Below the pieces are notes generated by a model. That model had not been told where the DNA came from, made no database searches, and saw only the letters and a program-made list of their open reading frames with translations. DNA of 61,711 nt. Origin: Clostridiales bacterium (GTDB lineage Bacteria; Bacillota; Clostridia; Peptostreptococcales; Anaerovoracaceae). The stretch covers positions 1 to 61,711 of the forward strand of contig SVCU01000012.1 of the NCBI GenBank assembly GCA_015058215.1, given 5' to 3'. Every line of letters begins with the position of its first letter. Positions within the stretch are counted from its first letter, which is position 1. Shown piece after piece: positions 42,806 through 53,218 of the stretch. The position numbers were made by a program, and so were the translations under genes.

Positions 42806-44434
42806 TTACAGAACTTCGTCGAAGGGATCGACCTTGACCTTGGAAGCGAAGACTTCCACCTTGCCTTCCACCAGGTCTTCCAGTCTGCGGGCAAAGTTTT
42901 CCACAAAGATCCATTCGGTGCCGAAGTGGCCGGCATCGATAACGGCCATGTTGGTTTCCTTGGCCTTAATGCCTTCGTGGTAACGGACTTCGCCGGTGAG
43001 GAACACGTCGCAGCCGTTTCTGCGGGCTGCTTCGATGTAAGCGCCGCCGGAACCGGTGCAGAGGCCAACGCTCTTGACGGGACGTTCCAGATCGCCGATG
43101 ACCTTAATGGTCTTCAGGTTCAGCACCCGCTTGACCTTGTTCACAAATTCCTCCAGAGTGACGGTCTTGGGCAGTTCACCCTGACGGCCGATCACTTCTT
43201 CTTCGTCCACGTTGAAGTCGGACAGCAGTCTGCGTACTCTGCTGAGACCCAGCAGCTCTGCCATGTAATCGTTGTTGCCGCCGAACACCTTATCGAAATT
43301 GGTGTGAGAAGAGTAAACGGAAATATTTCTGCGGATCAGCTTGATGATGTGATCGCCGATCACGGTTCTTCCGGTGATCTTCTTCAGGGGATTGAACAGC
43401 AGGGGATGGTGGGTAACGATCATATCCACACCCAGCTCCGTCGCTTCTTCGATCACGTCTCCGGTGATTTCCAGTGCCACCAGTACCTTGCGTACTTCGG
43501 GAGCGCCCATGTTGATCTGCATGCCGCTGTTATCCCAGTCTTCAGCCATTTCCTTGGGAGCGATGTTGTTCAGCAGCTGAATAAATTCTTTGAAATCCAT
43601 AGCCATGTGTTGTTCCTTCTCTTTCTTGCCACCGTCGTTCGGGCCGACATTCTGTTTCTTTGCGGATTCTTTTGCTAACAAGGTCTCTGCTTTCTGCAGC
43701 AGTACATTCAGGGTGCGCAGCTTTCCTTCCGCCTGCCGCAGGGCCTTCCCCTGCTCTTCGCCGCCTTTGGTCCGGATCGCTTCCGTGATCTCCTCCTGCT
43801 TCTGCAGTTTTCGCTGCAGGAATTCTGCCAGGAGGGGATCCTTTCTGCGGAACCAGAGGGGGCTGATCTCCCAGCCCAGGTTGCCCCAGGCAAGGGCACT
43901 GTACTGCGGTCTTCCGGCCTTTCGTTCGGGGAAATCCCCGCGTTCCAGGGCGGGCGGCACCACAGCCATCACCTGGCACAGGAACTCCCGTTCCTCCACC
44001 AGGATATCTTCTTCAATGGTGAAGCCCCGTTCCAGCAGCCACTGGCGCAGTTCCCCCGCAGAGCTTCGGGGCTGCAGCAGGAAACGCTTGACAGCGGCTG
44101 TTTTCTTCGGTTCTTCTTCCAGCAGGCTCCGGATCAGTCTGCCGCCCATACCGGCGATGATCACGGTGTCCGCTTCGCCTGTTTTCAGAGTTTCCAGGCC
44201 GCTTCCCAGGCGAATATCCCAGGATTCTGCCGGAAGCTCCGGCGCAAGGCGCGCAATGTTTTCTCTGGCCTTTTCCAGAGGGCCCGGGTTCACGTCGGAA
44301 AGGATCACTTTGGGGCAGATCCCCGTCTGCCGCAGATAAATGGGCAGGAACCCATGGTCGGTCCCCACGTCTGCAGCCACGGAACCCTGCGGTACCAGGG
44401 AGGCCAGAAGCGCCAGTCGATCGGAAAGCTTCAT
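42806..44434 (-). CDS. trmK: TrmK-Nif3 fusion: tRNA (adenine-22-N1) methyltransferase plus Nif3-like dinuclear metal protein
   Basis: 542 residues in one frame. Residues 1-255 are TrmK: SAM motif DVGTDHGFLPIYL at 22-34, DTVIIAGMGGRLI at 89-101, and a helical C-terminus; it methylates A22 of tRNA. A charged linker (255-276, KKQNVGPNDGGKKEKEQH) leads to residues 277-542, a Nif3/YqfO-like domain with THHPLLFNPLKKI and the closing GHFGTEWIF metal-site segments. In most Bacillota these are two adjacent genes. An internal ATG at 43606 has AGAAGGA seven bases ahead, so the Nif3 part may also be made alone. The start overlaps the rpoD stop by one base (TAATG). Confidence 0.92.
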   Translation of the reverse strand: MKLSDRLALLASLVPQGSVAADVGTDHGFLPIYLRQTGICPKVILSDVNPGPLEKARENIARLAPELPAESWDIRLGSGLETLKTGEADTVIIAGMGGRLIRSLLEEEPKKTAAVKRFLLQPRSSAGELRQWLLERGFTIEEDILVEEREFLCQVMAVVPPALERGDFPERKAGRPQYSALAWGNLGWEISPLWFRRKDPLLAEFLQRKLQKQEEITEAIRTKGGEEQGKALRQAEGKLRTLNVLLQKAETLLAKESAKKQNVGPNDGGKKEKEQHMAMDFKEFIQLLNNIAPKEMAEDWDNSGMQINMGAPEVRKVLVALEITGDVIEEATELGVDMIVTHHPLLFNPLKKITGRTVIGDHIIKLIRRNISVYSSHTNFDKVFGGNNDYMAELLGLSRVRRLLSDFNVDEEEVIGRQGELPKTVTLEEFVNKVKRVLNLKTIKVIGDLERPVKSVGLCTGSGGAYIEAARRNGCDVFLTGEVRYHEGIKAKETNMAVIDAGHFGTEWIFVENFARRLEDLVEGKVEVFASKVKVDPFDEVL

Positions 44435-45573
44435 TATTCCAGATAATCCTTCAGTTTCTTGCTGCGGCTGGGGTGACGAAGCTTCCGCAGAGCCTTTGCT
44501 TCGATCTGACGGATTCGTTCACGGGTAACGTCGAAACGCTTGCCCACTTCTTCCAGAGTGCGGGCTCTGCCGTCTTCCAGGCCGAAGCGCAGTTTCAGCA
44601 CCTTCTGCTCTCTTTCGGTGAGGGTATCCAGCACTTCCACCAGCTGTTCCTTCAGCATGGAGAAGGCAGCGGCTTCTGCAGGTGCGGGCACATCGTCGTC
44701 GGGAATGAAGTCGCCCAGATGGCTGTCTTCTTCTTCACCGATGGGAGTTTCCAGGGAAACGGGTTCCTGCGCGATCTTCAGGATCTCGCGGACCTTATCT
44801 ACGGAGATATCCATTTCTTCCGCGATTTCCTCGGGGCTCGGTTCTCTGCCGTATTCCTGCAGCAGCTGTCTGGAAATGCGGATCAGTTTATTGATGGTTT
44901 CCACCATGTGCACGGGGATACGGATGGTTCTGGCCTGATCGGCAATGGCTCTGGTGATGGCCTGACGGATCCACCAGGTGGCGTAGGTGCTGAACTTGTA
45001 GCCCTTTCTCCAGTCGAACTTATCGACAGCCTTGATCAGACCCAGGTTGCCTTCCTGGATCAGGTCCAGGAACAGCATGCCGCGGCCCACGTATCTCTTG
45101 GCGATGCTGACGACCAGACGCAGGTTGGCTTCGCAGAGCTTCTTTTTGGCTTCTTCGTCGCCCTCTTCCATCTTCTTGGCCAGCTCGATTTCTTCGTCTG
45201 CGGACAGGAGGGGCACTTTGCCGATTTCCTTCAGATACATACGAACGGGATCGTCCACCGCGATGCCCTTGGGCAGGTTGGCTTCCAGGTCCTCTTCGCT
45301 GGTATCCACGCTTTCGATGATCTCCAGCTCGGGATCGTCGTCGCTTTCCAGGGCCACCAGTTCAAAGTCTTCGGGCTCTGCTTCGGATACGATCTCCACG
45401 CCCATGGCGATGAGGCTGTCATAAAAATCATCCATCTGGGTTTTGTCCAGATCCAGTCCGTCCAGGTGGTCAGCGATCTCACGATAGGTAATGGACCCCT
45501 TTGCCTTTGCTTTTTCGATCAGTTCGGCAACGGCAGTCATCTTCTTATCTTCGTTTTCTGCTGCAAAACTCAT
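44434..45573 (-). CDS. rpoD: RNA polymerase primary sigma factor RpoD (SigA)
   Basis: 379 residues. The ATG at 45573 overlaps the dnaG stop (ATGA) and has GGAGG nine bases ahead; an ATG three codons earlier coincides with that site and is rejected. Region 1.1 ([22 protein letters not shown]) is followed by an acidic stretch, region 1.2 ([11 protein letters not shown]), region 2 ([39 protein letters not shown]) and region 4.2 ([26 protein letters not shown]). It recognises the TTGACA/TATAAT promoters found throughout this window. Confidence 0.98.
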   Translation of the reverse strand: MSFAAENEDKKMTAVAELIEKAKAKGSITYREIADHLDGLDLDKTQMDDFYDSLIAMGVEIVSEAEPEDFELVALESDDDPELEIIESVDTSEEDLEANLPKGIAVDDPVRMYLKEIGKVPLLSADEEIELAKKMEEGDEEAKKKLCEANLRLVVSIAKRYVGRGMLFLDLIQEGNLGLIKAVDKFDWRKGYKFSTYATWWIRQAITRAIADQARTIRIPVHMVETINKLIRISRQLLQEYGREPSPEEIAEEMDISVDKVREILKIAQEPVSLETPIGEEEDSHLGDFIPDDDVPAPAEAAAFSMLKEQLVEVLDTLTEREQKVLKLRFGLEDGRARTLEEVGKRFDVTRERIRQIEAKALRKLRHPSRSKKLKDYLE

Positions 45574-47372
45574 CCTTTCCATCCTCCTTTGTTCTTTTGC
45601 TTCTGTAATTCCATCAGTTCCAGGGTCAGCTGATTCATTTCTTCCCCGTCTTTTTCGTCATCGAGAACTGACAGTAAGGTTATGATCTCTTTTTCGCGTT
45701 TGCTTCGTTTTTTCTCATCCATGGACCGGATGCAGTCCTTGAAGATCTCCTGGTCGCGGCCGGCCAGACGGACCGTTCTGCAGATGTTCTGCAGGAGAGC
45801 GCCGTCCTGAGGCTCCAGGCTATCGGTGAGGCTCAGAAGATCCAGTTCCCGGTCGGGCCGGTAGGAGCTGAGGATCAGGCTGAAGATCCGGTAGCAGGCA
45901 GGGTCCGTGAACACATCCCGGTAGGGCTCTGTCAGGGGCACGTAGCTGCTCTTTTCCAGCATGAGCCGAATCAGGTTTCTCTGGATCATCATTTCTCCGC
46001 GGTCCGGGCCTTTCTCGCCCTGTTCTTTTCGGAAGGATCCCTTTTCTGCCTGTTCCGGTTCGTAAGCCGGTGCCGGTTCTTCGCGGCGTCTGGGTTTTTC
46101 TTCCGTTCTGCCGCCTTCCACCTCTCTCCGAAGGGCCCCTTCGGAGATCCGATATTCCTCCGCGATGCGCCGGATGTAAACATCGGCTTCCACGGGAGAT
46201 AACTGCCGCAGCACCTCCGCCGTCTTCCGCAGGAAGGTCACGTTGCCCTCCGTGGTGGAAAGATCCAGTTTCTTGCGCAGCAGTGAGATTTTGTAGTCTG
46301 CAAAGGGCAGGGCGTTCTTCACCAGCTGCAGGAAGGCTTCCCGACCGTTCTTTTTGATGAACTCATCGGGATCCTTGCCGTCGTCTACGTGGAACACCTT
46401 GACCCGGAACCCTGCTTTGTGCAGGATATCCATGCCCCGCAGGGCTGCGTTCTGGCCCGCTTCGTCCGCATCGTAGCAAAGCACCACATTATTGGTGTAA
46501 CGCCTCAGCATGGCCGCCTGGTTTTCCGTCAGGGCCGTGCCCAGAGAAGCGCTCACGTTGCGTACGCCGTGCTGGTACAGGGAGATCACGTCCATGTAAC
46601 CCTCCACCAGGATGGCGCAGTCCTCTTTGCTGATATCGGTACGGGTCAGGTTCAGACCGTACAGGTTGTTTTTCTTCTGGAACACGATGGATTCCGGCGA
46701 GTTCAGATACTTGGGGGTGCCGTCGCCGATGGCTCTGCCGCCGAAGCCGATCACCTTACCCCGGGTGTTGATGATGGGAAACATGACCCGGTCGCGGAAT
46801 TTATCGTACTCTTTGCCCTTGGAGCTGGACAGCAGGCCCAGTGCGATCAGAGACTGCTTGTCCGCCTTTTTGGCTTCGAAATGGCTGCGCAGAGCGTTCC
46901 AGTCGTTCTCTGCGTACCCGATGCCGAACTTGCGCATGGTGGCGGGCTCGATGCCCCGCTTGGCCATGTACGCATAGCCCGGATTGGCTTTTGTGGTAAA
47001 ATTGCGGTAGAAGAAGGCTGCCGCCTCCCTGTTCAGCTCGTAGAGAGCCGCCCGCTTGCTGTCGTCTCCGAATCCGCTCTTGGAAATATCGATCCCGTAT
47101 TCCGCCGCCAGTTTTTCCAGCGCGCCGTGGAAATCCAGATTGTAATACTTCTGCACGAATTCGATCACATCCCCCTTGGTGCCGCAGCCGAAGCAGTTGA
47201 AGATCTGCTTGTCCTCGGAAACCATAAAAGAGGGAGTTTTTTCATTGTGGAAGGGACAGAGGCCCTTGTAGTTTGCCCCCGCCTTTTTCAGAGTCACAAC
47301 GCGGCCGATCACATCGACGATGTTGCATCTGTTTTTGATTTCATCCACAACGCTTGCGCCGTTATATGCCAT
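45570..47372 (-). CDS. dnaG: DNA primase
   Basis: 600 residues. N-terminal CHC2 zinc finger ([11 protein letters not shown] at 40-50, then CFGCG near 61), RNA polymerase-like core with [10 protein letters not shown], and TOPRIM motif ILVEGYMDV near 258. Residues 430-470 form a charged, disordered linker, then the C-terminal helicase-interaction domain. AAAGGAGG precedes the ATG. Followed with overlap by rpoD, the classic macromolecular-synthesis pair. Confidence 0.98.
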   Translation of the reverse strand: MAYNGASVVDEIKNRCNIVDVIGRVVTLKKAGANYKGLCPFHNEKTPSFMVSEDKQIFNCFGCGTKGDVIEFVQKYYNLDFHGALEKLAAEYGIDISKSGFGDDSKRAALYELNREAAAFFYRNFTTKANPGYAYMAKRGIEPATMRKFGIGYAENDWNALRSHFEAKKADKQSLIALGLLSSSKGKEYDKFRDRVMFPIINTRGKVIGFGGRAIGDGTPKYLNSPESIVFQKKNNLYGLNLTRTDISKEDCAILVEGYMDVISLYQHGVRNVSASLGTALTENQAAMLRRYTNNVVLCYDADEAGQNAALRGMDILHKAGFRVKVFHVDDGKDPDEFIKKNGREAFLQLVKNALPFADYKISLLRKKLDLSTTEGNVTFLRKTAEVLRQLSPVEADVYIRRIAEEYRISEGALRREVEGGRTEEKPRRREEPAPAYEPEQAEKGSFRKEQGEKGPDRGEMMIQRNLIRLMLEKSSYVPLTEPYRDVFTDPACYRIFSLILSSYRPDRELDLLSLTDSLEPQDGALLQNICRTVRLAGRDQEIFKDCIRSMDEKKRSKREKEIITLLSVLDDEKDGEEMNQLTLELMELQKQKNKGGWKG

Positions 47373-47403
47373 GCCGGTTGCCTCCTTTCTCTTCTCTTAT
47401 TCG

Positions 47404-47432
47404 ACAAAAAAGAGGAACCTCCTCTTTTTTGT
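47404..47432 (-). terminator. Intrinsic terminator between dgt and dnaG
   Basis: A perfect 13-bp stem (ACAAAAAAGAGGA and complement, 3-base loop). The stem's own T run serves the minus strand. It separates dgt from dnaG, though partial read-through is likely as no strong promoter is evident before dnaG. Confidence 0.75.
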
Positions 47433-47473
47433 TTCGGAAAATCTGTTTCGGGCGGCTGGGATACCCCCGCGCC

Positions 47474-48481
47474 TTATTTCCAGCCCTTGGGCAGGAACAG
47501 GCTCTTATAAGTATGGATGGCGTAACGGTCCGTCATACCGGCGATATAATCTTTTACCGCCGTATCCACGCCCCACTCGGGGATCATGGCCTGCCGTTCT
47601 GCGGGCAGCTTTTCGGGGTTCGCCTTATAGTAGTCGTAGAGGGTAAAGATCATGTTGCGGATCTTATCCAGTTCGGACGCTTCTTTGACGATGGGGCTGT
47701 GGTAGACATTGCGGAACATATAAGTCCGCAGCTCATCCATGGCTTCTTTCCGTTCGTCGCTCATGGTGATGTGGTCTTTCCCCCGGCTGTTTTCCACCAC
47801 GTCGATCACCAGGGTGGAGATCCGTCTGCTGTGGGAAGCACCCAGCACATCGATGATGTGGGAAGGCAGATCTTCCGGACGGATGATGCCGCCCCGCAGG
47901 GCATCGTCGATATCGTGGTTGATGTAGGCAATGCGGTCGCTGAGACGCACCACCTGCCCTTCCAGAGTGAAGGGGATCTGCTCGCCGGTGTGGTTGCGGA
48001 TGCCGTCGCGGACCTCCTTGGTCAGGTTCATGCCGGGGCCGCCGCCGGCGACCTCCACGTGCTCCACCACCCAAAGGCTCTGGACATTGTGCTCGAAACC
48101 GGGGTATTTTTCACTGAGATACTCTTCGCCGTTGTGACCGAAGGGGGTGTGGCCCAGGTCGTGGCCCATGGCGATGGCTTCCGTCAGGTCCTCATTGAGA
48201 GCCAGGGCCCGTGCGATGGTGCGGGCGATCTGGGAAACCTCCAGGGTATGGGTGAGCCGGGTACGGAAATGGTCCCCTTCCGGTGCCAGGAAAACCTGCG
48301 TTTTATGCATAAGGCGGCGGAAGGATTTGGAATGGATGATGCGGTCCCGGTCACGCTGGTAAGCGGTGCGGTAGGGACATTCTTCCTCCTGCCGGTCTCT
48401 TCCCAGGGATTCTGCGGCCTTGGCGGCCACGGGGGACAGGATCTCATATTCTCGTTGTTCGATCTGTTCGCGAAGCAGCAT
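47474..48481 (-). CDS. dgt: Deoxyguanosinetriphosphate triphosphohydrolase-like protein
   Basis: 335 residues, the size of the short Dgt-like group. HD-domain metal residues: RTRLTHTLEVSQIAR near 73-87 and AIAMGHDLGHTPFGH near 104-118; R-L-S-D-R-I-A-Y-I-N-H-D near 186 is the third motif. It hydrolyses dNTPs to nucleoside and tripolyphosphate. AAAGGAG precedes the ATG and dut ends 3 bases before it, so both are nucleotide-pool genes in one unit. Confidence 0.95.
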   Translation of the reverse strand: MLLREQIEQREYEILSPVAAKAAESLGRDRQEEECPYRTAYQRDRDRIIHSKSFRRLMHKTQVFLAPEGDHFRTRLTHTLEVSQIARTIARALALNEDLTEAIAMGHDLGHTPFGHNGEEYLSEKYPGFEHNVQSLWVVEHVEVAGGGPGMNLTKEVRDGIRNHTGEQIPFTLEGQVVRLSDRIAYINHDIDDALRGGIIRPEDLPSHIIDVLGASHSRRISTLVIDVVENSRGKDHITMSDERKEAMDELRTYMFRNVYHSPIVKEASELDKIRNMIFTLYDYYKANPEKLPAERQAMIPEWGVDTAVKDYIAGMTDRYAIHTYKSLFLPKGWK

Positions 48482-48484
48482 GCT

Positions 48485-48940
48485 TTACTCCTTTCCGGTG
48501 TGGCCGAAGCCGCCCTCGCCCCGCTCCGTTTCCTCCAGGGAATCGGCGGGCTGCCAGTCCACCCGCTCGTAGCGGGCAACGATCATCTGGGCGATGCGGT
48601 CGCCGTCGTGAATGGTATAGGGTTCCTGGCCCAGGTTGATCATGGCCACTTTGATCTCGCCGCGGTAATCGCTGTCGATGGTGCCGACACCGTTGACCAG
48701 GGTCATGCCGAATTTCAGAGAAAGGCCGCTTCTTGCCCGGATCTGCGCTTCGTACCCTTGGGGAAGCTCCATAAAAAGACCCGTGGGCACCGCCTTGCGC
48801 TCACCGGGCTGGAATACCAGGTCTTCCGTCAGGAAGGCCTGCAGATCCATGCCGCTGGATCCTTCTGTCTGATATGCGGGGTAACGGCCGCTTTTGGATA
48901 CCATTTTTACCTTCACGGTGAGGTCCGCCTTTCTGTGCAT
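48485..48940 (-). CDS. dut: dUTP diphosphatase
   Basis: About 151 residues. Trimeric dUTPase motifs are all present: GSSGMDLQAF (motif 1), ARSGLSLKFG (motif 2), NGVGTIDSDYRGEI (motif 3), GDRIAQMIV (motif 4) and E-R-G-E-G-G-F-G-H-T-G (motif 5, the P-loop-like tail). It prevents uracil entering DNA. The start is uncertain: ATG 48940 is chosen, but a GTG nine codons on with AAAGGCGG ahead is possible; an ATG at 48964 lies in the terminator hairpin and is rejected. Confidence 0.95.
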   Translation of the reverse strand: MHRKADLTVKVKMVSKSGRYPAYQTEGSSGMDLQAFLTEDLVFQPGERKAVPTGLFMELPQGYEAQIRARSGLSLKFGMTLVNGVGTIDSDYRGEIKVAMINLGQEPYTIHDGDRIAQMIVARYERVDWQPADSLEETERGEGGFGHTGKE

Positions 48941-48964
48941 AGTCTTGCCTGAATATATACCCAA

Positions 48965-48991
48965 AAAGGGACAGCTTTACGCTGTCCCTTT
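48965..48991 (-). terminator. Hairpin after the M16 peptidase gene
   Basis: A perfect 11-bp stem (AAAGGGACAGC, 5-base loop) with a short T run on the minus strand, between the peptidase and dut genes. Confidence 0.7.
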
Positions 48992-49003
48992 CGGATTTCT
49001 TTT

Positions 49004-50251
49004 TTATGCCAGCAGTGCCTGCAGATCCTGCTGACGGTCGCCCACCAGAACAGCGGAATACTGTTCGGGATTCCAGATCAGGGCTGCCGCCTCCTTCAGA
49101 TCTTCCAGCGTGACCGCATCGATGGAGGCCATCACCTCTTCGGGGGTGCGGGTGCGTCCCAGAAGCAGCGTGTTCTTGCCCTGGGCAAACATGCGGCTGT
49201 TCACATTTTCAGAGCCGAAAATATAGCTGCTCTTCATCTGCTCTTTGGCGATGAGAAGTTCTTCTTCCGTGATGAAATTGGTCTTGAGGCCCCGCAGTTC
49301 GGCGGCAATGGCGGTTAGGGCTTCTTCCACCTTATCGTGGCCCACGCCGGCATAGATGCTGAAAATGCCGTGGTTGCAGTAAGCATGGGAAGATGCAAAA
49401 ACGGAGTAGGCCAGGCCCCGCTGCTCGCGGATGGACTGGAACAGACGGGAGCTCATGCTGCCGCCCAGAATGTTGGCCAGAAGGGCCATGGGATAGTAGA
49501 GAGGATCGCTGAGCTTCACACCGGGAACGCCGATGCAGAGGTTGCTCTGCTCCACATCCTTTACCTTCACCCTGAACTGAGGCACATACTGCTTATTCGT
49601 GTCCTTACGCTCCTTATTTTCTGCGGGAAGATCCCCCAGAGCTTTGGCAAAAATGCCTTTGACTTCTTCGGGGTCGAAGTTGCCGGCCAGAGATACCAGC
49701 ACTCTGCCGCCGGTGTATTCTTCTCTCATGTAGCGCTTGATGTCTTCCCGGGAAATGGCTCCCACGGTTTCACGGCTGCCGATGATCTGGCTTTCCAGGT
49801 TGGTGCCCTTAAAGATCATGGCGCTGAGAAGATCGTGGGCATCGTCCTCGGGGGAGTCTTCGATCATCTTCATTTCTTCAAAGACCACTTTTTTCTCCCG
49901 TTCCAGTTCTTCGGCATCGAAGGCGGAGTTCAGGAACATATCCAGCAGGATCTCGCAGGCCTTGGGCAGGTTGCTGCTGATGGTCTTCATATAATAACAG
50001 GTGGCTTCCTTTCCGGTAAAGGCGTTGGCGGCGGCACCGATGCGGTCCGTGTCGGATGCGATCTGCCGTGCGCTTCTGGTTTCCGTACCTTTAAAGAGCA
50101 TGTGCTCGATCAGGTGGGAAATGCCTTCGTCTTTCTGCACTTCGTCGCAGGAACCGGCTTTGACCCAGATGCCCACGGAAACGGACTGTACGTGGGGGAT
50201 CTGTTCCATGACCAGACGAACGCCGTTGGAAAGAGTTTCGTGAATCACCAT
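49004..50251 (-). CDS. M16-family zinc peptidase (MlpA/YmxG-like)
   Basis: 415 residues. The inverted zinc motif H-L-I-E-H (HxxEH) is at 46-50 with the distal Glu in EREKKVVFEEMKMIED near 120, so the site is intact. A second, inactive-like half follows (GVPGVKLSDPLYYPMALLANILGG; R-G-L-A-Y-S-V). The length and the position two genes after pnp match the MlpA/YmxG group of processing proteases. GTGAGGT precedes the ATG. Substrate unknown. Confidence 0.94.
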   Translation of the reverse strand: MVIHETLSNGVRLVMEQIPHVQSVSVGIWVKAGSCDEVQKDEGISHLIEHMLFKGTETRSARQIASDTDRIGAAANAFTGKEATCYYMKTISSNLPKACEILLDMFLNSAFDAEELEREKKVVFEEMKMIEDSPEDDAHDLLSAMIFKGTNLESQIIGSRETVGAISREDIKRYMREEYTGGRVLVSLAGNFDPEEVKGIFAKALGDLPAENKERKDTNKQYVPQFRVKVKDVEQSNLCIGVPGVKLSDPLYYPMALLANILGGSMSSRLFQSIREQRGLAYSVFASSHAYCNHGIFSIYAGVGHDKVEEALTAIAAELRGLKTNFITEEELLIAKEQMKSSYIFGSENVNSRMFAQGKNTLLLGRTRTPEEVMASIDAVTLEDLKEAAALIWNPEQYSAVLVGDRQQDLQALLA

Positions 50252-50293
50252 AATTTTACCTCACTTGTAAACAAAATGCCCTATTAGTATACC

Positions 50294-51064
50294 CTATTTT
50301 CCTGTTTTCTGCAAGGGAATCCCGAAGTCGGAACCGCCTGCGGAAAGGCCGGGCAGCGCACTGCGTTCCATCAGTTCCGTCAGGGTGACCATGGTGAGCC
50401 CCTGCCTGGAGATCCCGTCGATGATGGCAGGCAGCGCCTTCACCGTTTCCTCCTTCGGATGCATCAGAATGACCCCGCCGTGCAGGTCTTTTTTGAAGAT
50501 CCGCCGGGTGATGGCCTCCGCCGTGGAGCCTTCCTTCCAGTCGATGGTATCGGCGGACCAAAGGGATACTTTATAGCCCAGTTCCCGGCACAGAGATAGG
50601 GTTTTCGCGTCATAATCGCCCGATGGCGGGGCGAAAACCGTCGGATGGATCCCCAGGAGGTTCTGCAGGGCAAAGGTCGTTTTTTCCAGCTCTTTTCGGA
50701 CCGTCTCTTCGGAAACCTGGGAACAGAGCTTGTGACTGTAGCCGTGGCTCTGGATCTCATGGCCGCGGATATACAGTTCCCGCAGAAGGGCCGGATGCTC
50801 CTCCGCCCATTTGCCGCTGACGAAGAACGTAATGTGCACGTTCTTCTCTTCTAAAATCTGCAGGATGGCGGGGATCTGCTCTTCGCCCCAGTCCACGTTG
50901 CAGGTGATGGCTGTCAGATCGCTGTCCGGGCTGCCGCAGCGAAACACCACATCTTCTTCCCCGGGGACAGCGGCTGCCGGCACCACCGAAAACAGTTCGA
51001 AGAAAAACACTGCCGACAGCAGCACGGAAAGCACCAGCATGGCGATCAGTAGATTTCGGATCAT
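50294..51064 (-). CDS. Polysaccharide deacetylase family protein (YlxY/PdaB-like)
   Basis: 256 residues from ATG 51064; the frame upstream lies in the pnp terminator. A signal anchor covers residues 2-25. NodB domain: motif 1 reads T-C-N-V-D-W-G in place of T-F-D-D-G, motif 2 is SHGYSH (His-x3-His metal pair), motif 3 has F-A-P-P-S-G-D-Y, motif 4 W-S-A-D-T-I-D-W and motif 5 V-I-L-M-H-P. The altered motif 1 is shared with sporulation-type members such as YlxY and PdaB. Activity is thus uncertain. The gene order pnp-ylxY-peptidase is as in Bacillus. Its only ribosome binding site (GGGGGTG) lies in the 3' arm of the terminator stem. Confidence 0.88.
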   Translation of the reverse strand: MIRNLLIAMLVLSVLLSAVFFFELFSVVPAAAVPGEEDVVFRCGSPDSDLTAITCNVDWGEEQIPAILQILEEKNVHITFFVSGKWAEEHPALLRELYIRGHEIQSHGYSHKLCSQVSEETVRKELEKTTFALQNLLGIHPTVFAPPSGDYDAKTLSLCRELGYKVSLWSADTIDWKEGSTAEAITRRIFKKDLHGGVILMHPKEETVKALPAIIDGISRQGLTMVTLTELMERSALPGLSAGGSDFGIPLQKTGK

Positions 51065-51101
51065 AAAAAAACACCCCCGCAGCACTGTATGCTGCAGGGG
51101 A
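51065..51101 (-). terminator. Intrinsic terminator of pnp
   Basis: CCCCTGCAGCA pairs with TGCTGCGGGG (one mismatch) around a 5-base loop; seven Ts follow on the minus strand and run straight into the deacetylase ATG. Confidence 0.85.
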
Positions 51102-51133
51102 TTGTCTTTATCGCTTTCTTTCAGGCTCGAACC

Positions 51134-53218
51134 TTACAGAAGTTCCTTGCGGGACAGATTGATTCTGTTCTGGTTGTCGATTTCCACTACCTTTACGGTA
51201 ACTTCGTCGCCCACGTTCAGAACGTCTTCTACCTTTTCTACACGTTCCTTGGAGATCTTGGAGATGTGCAGCAGGCCTTCCTTGCCGGGCAGGATTTCCA
51301 CGAATGCACCGAAGGCCATGATTCTGGTGACCTTACCGGTGTAGACTTCGCCGACTTCCACTTCCTTTACCAGCATTTCGATCTCTCTCTGAGCAGCCAT
51401 TGCGCTGTTCATGTCGGGAGATGCGATGCTGATCAGGCCGGTGTCATCGATGTCGATCTTTGCACCGGTTTCGGCGATGATGCGGTTGATGGTGCTGCCG
51501 CCCTTGCCGATGACCACTCTGATCTTATCGGGATCGATGTTCATGGAGATGATTCTGGGAGCATAGGGAGACAGTTCGGTTCTGGGTTCGGGAATTTCAT
51601 CCAGCATCTGCTGCATGATGTACATGCGGCCTTCGCGAGCCTGCTTCAGAGCAGCGTGCAGGATTTCTCTGGACAGACCGTGGATCTTGATGTCCATCTG
51701 GATGGCGGTAACACCTTTAGCGGTACCTGCTACCTTGAAGTCCATGTCGCCCAGGAAGTCTTCCATACCCTGGATGTCGCTCAGGATGGCAACCTTGTCG
51801 TCACCCTTGATCAGACCCATTGCAATACCGGCTACGGGTGCCTTGATGGGTACACCGGCATCCATCAGGGACAGGCAGCTGCCGCAGGTGGAACCCATGG
51901 AAGTGGAGCCGTTGGAGGACATAACTTCGGATACCACGCGGATTGCGTAGGGGAATTCTTCTTCGGAGGGCAGTACGGGGATCAGTGCGCGTTCTGCCAG
52001 TGCACCGTGGCCGATTTCTCTACGGCCGGGGCTGCGCATGGGGCGAGCTTCACCGACGCTGTAGGGGGGGAAGTTGTAGTGGTGCATGTATCTCTTGGTG
52101 GTTTCTTCGCTGATGCCGTCCAGAGTCTGGGCTTCACCCAGAGGAGCCAGGGTAGTGACAGACAGAACCTGAGTCTGACCTCTCTTGAAGAGGCCGGTGC
52201 CGTGGGTTCTGGGCAGCAGACCGGTTTCGCACCAGATGGGACGAATTTCGGTGGTCTTTCTGTTGTCGGGACGGATGCCTTCGTTCAGGATCATGCCGCG
52301 GACCTGTTCCTTGGTGATGTTGTACAGAACGGAGTCGATATCCTTTGCGTTGTCGGGATAGATTTCAGCAAAGTGTTCCTTGGTTTCTGCTTCTACTGCG
52401 TCCATGTTGGCCAGTCTTTCCAGCTTGTCGTAGGTCAGGATGGCGGTGCGCATCTTGGAAACTGCATATTCGCGGACAGCGGCGTCGATGTCTTCGGGAA
52501 CCTTGTAGAGGTTGACTTCTCTCTTGGGCTTACCGACTTCAGCAACAACTTCGTCGATGAAGGCGATGATCTTCTTGATTTCTTCGTGAGCGAACAGGAT
52601 GCCTTCCAGCATTTCTTCTTCGGGAACTTCCTTAGCGCCTGCTTCTACCATCATGATGGCGTCGCGGGTACCGGAAACTACCAGGTGCATATCGCTCAGT
52701 TCTCTTTCCTTCAGGGTGGGGTTGATGACGAATCTGCCATCGACACGGCCAACCAGTACGGAACCGGTGGGGCCTTCCCAGGGAATGTCGGAGATGGACA
52801 GAGCTACGGAAGAACCGATCATAGCTACGATGTCGGGGGTGCAGTCGGTGTCCATGCTCAGTACGGTAGCAACTACCTGTACGTCATTGTAGAAGCCCTT
52901 GGGGAACAGGGGGCGCAGAGGTCTGTCCATCAGACGGGAGCTGAGGATGGCCTTTTCGCCGGGTCTGCCTTCTCTCTTGATGAAGCCGCCGGGGATCTTG
53001 CCTGCTGCGTACATCTTTTCTTCGAATTCGCAGGTCAGGGGGAAGAAATCGATGTCGGGGCGGGGTTCTGCGGATGCGGTTGCGGTTACGTGAACCACGG
53101 TATCACCATAACGTACCAGTACGGCACCGTTGGCCTGTTCAGCCAGCTTGCCGATTTCCAGGGTCAGCAGTCTGCCGCCGACGGCGGTACGGAATGTTCT
53201 GTAATCAGTAAATCTCAT
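51134..53218 (-). CDS. pnp: Polyribonucleotide nucleotidyltransferase (PNPase)
   Basis: 694 residues, full length. Two RNase PH domains (the second with [14 protein letters not shown] near 395 and [21 protein letters not shown] near 430), the helical linker, a KH domain ([18 protein letters not shown] near 555) and an S1 domain ([35 protein letters not shown] near 625). Phosphorolytic 3'-5' exonuclease of mRNA decay. Follows rpsO, the conserved partner. Confidence 0.98.
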   Translation of the reverse strand: MRFTDYRTFRTAVGGRLLTLEIGKLAEQANGAVLVRYGDTVVHVTATASAEPRPDIDFFPLTCEFEEKMYAAGKIPGGFIKREGRPGEKAILSSRLMDRPLRPLFPKGFYNDVQVVATVLSMDTDCTPDIVAMIGSSVALSISDIPWEGPTGSVLVGRVDGRFVINPTLKERELSDMHLVVSGTRDAIMMVEAGAKEVPEEEMLEGILFAHEEIKKIIAFIDEVVAEVGKPKREVNLYKVPEDIDAAVREYAVSKMRTAILTYDKLERLANMDAVEAETKEHFAEIYPDNAKDIDSVLYNITKEQVRGMILNEGIRPDNRKTTEIRPIWCETGLLPRTHGTGLFKRGQTQVLSVTTLAPLGEAQTLDGISEETTKRYMHHYNFPPYSVGEARPMRSPGRREIGHGALAERALIPVLPSEEEFPYAIRVVSEVMSSNGSTSMGSTCGSCLSLMDAGVPIKAPVAGIAMGLIKGDDKVAILSDIQGMEDFLGDMDFKVAGTAKGVTAIQMDIKIHGLSREILHAALKQAREGRMYIMQQMLDEIPEPRTELSPYAPRIISMNIDPDKIRVVIGKGGSTINRIIAETGAKIDIDDTGLISIASPDMNSAMAAQREIEMLVKEVEVGEVYTGKVTRIMAFGAFVEILPGKEGLLHISKISKERVEKVEDVLNVGDEVTVKVVEIDNQNRINLSRKELL

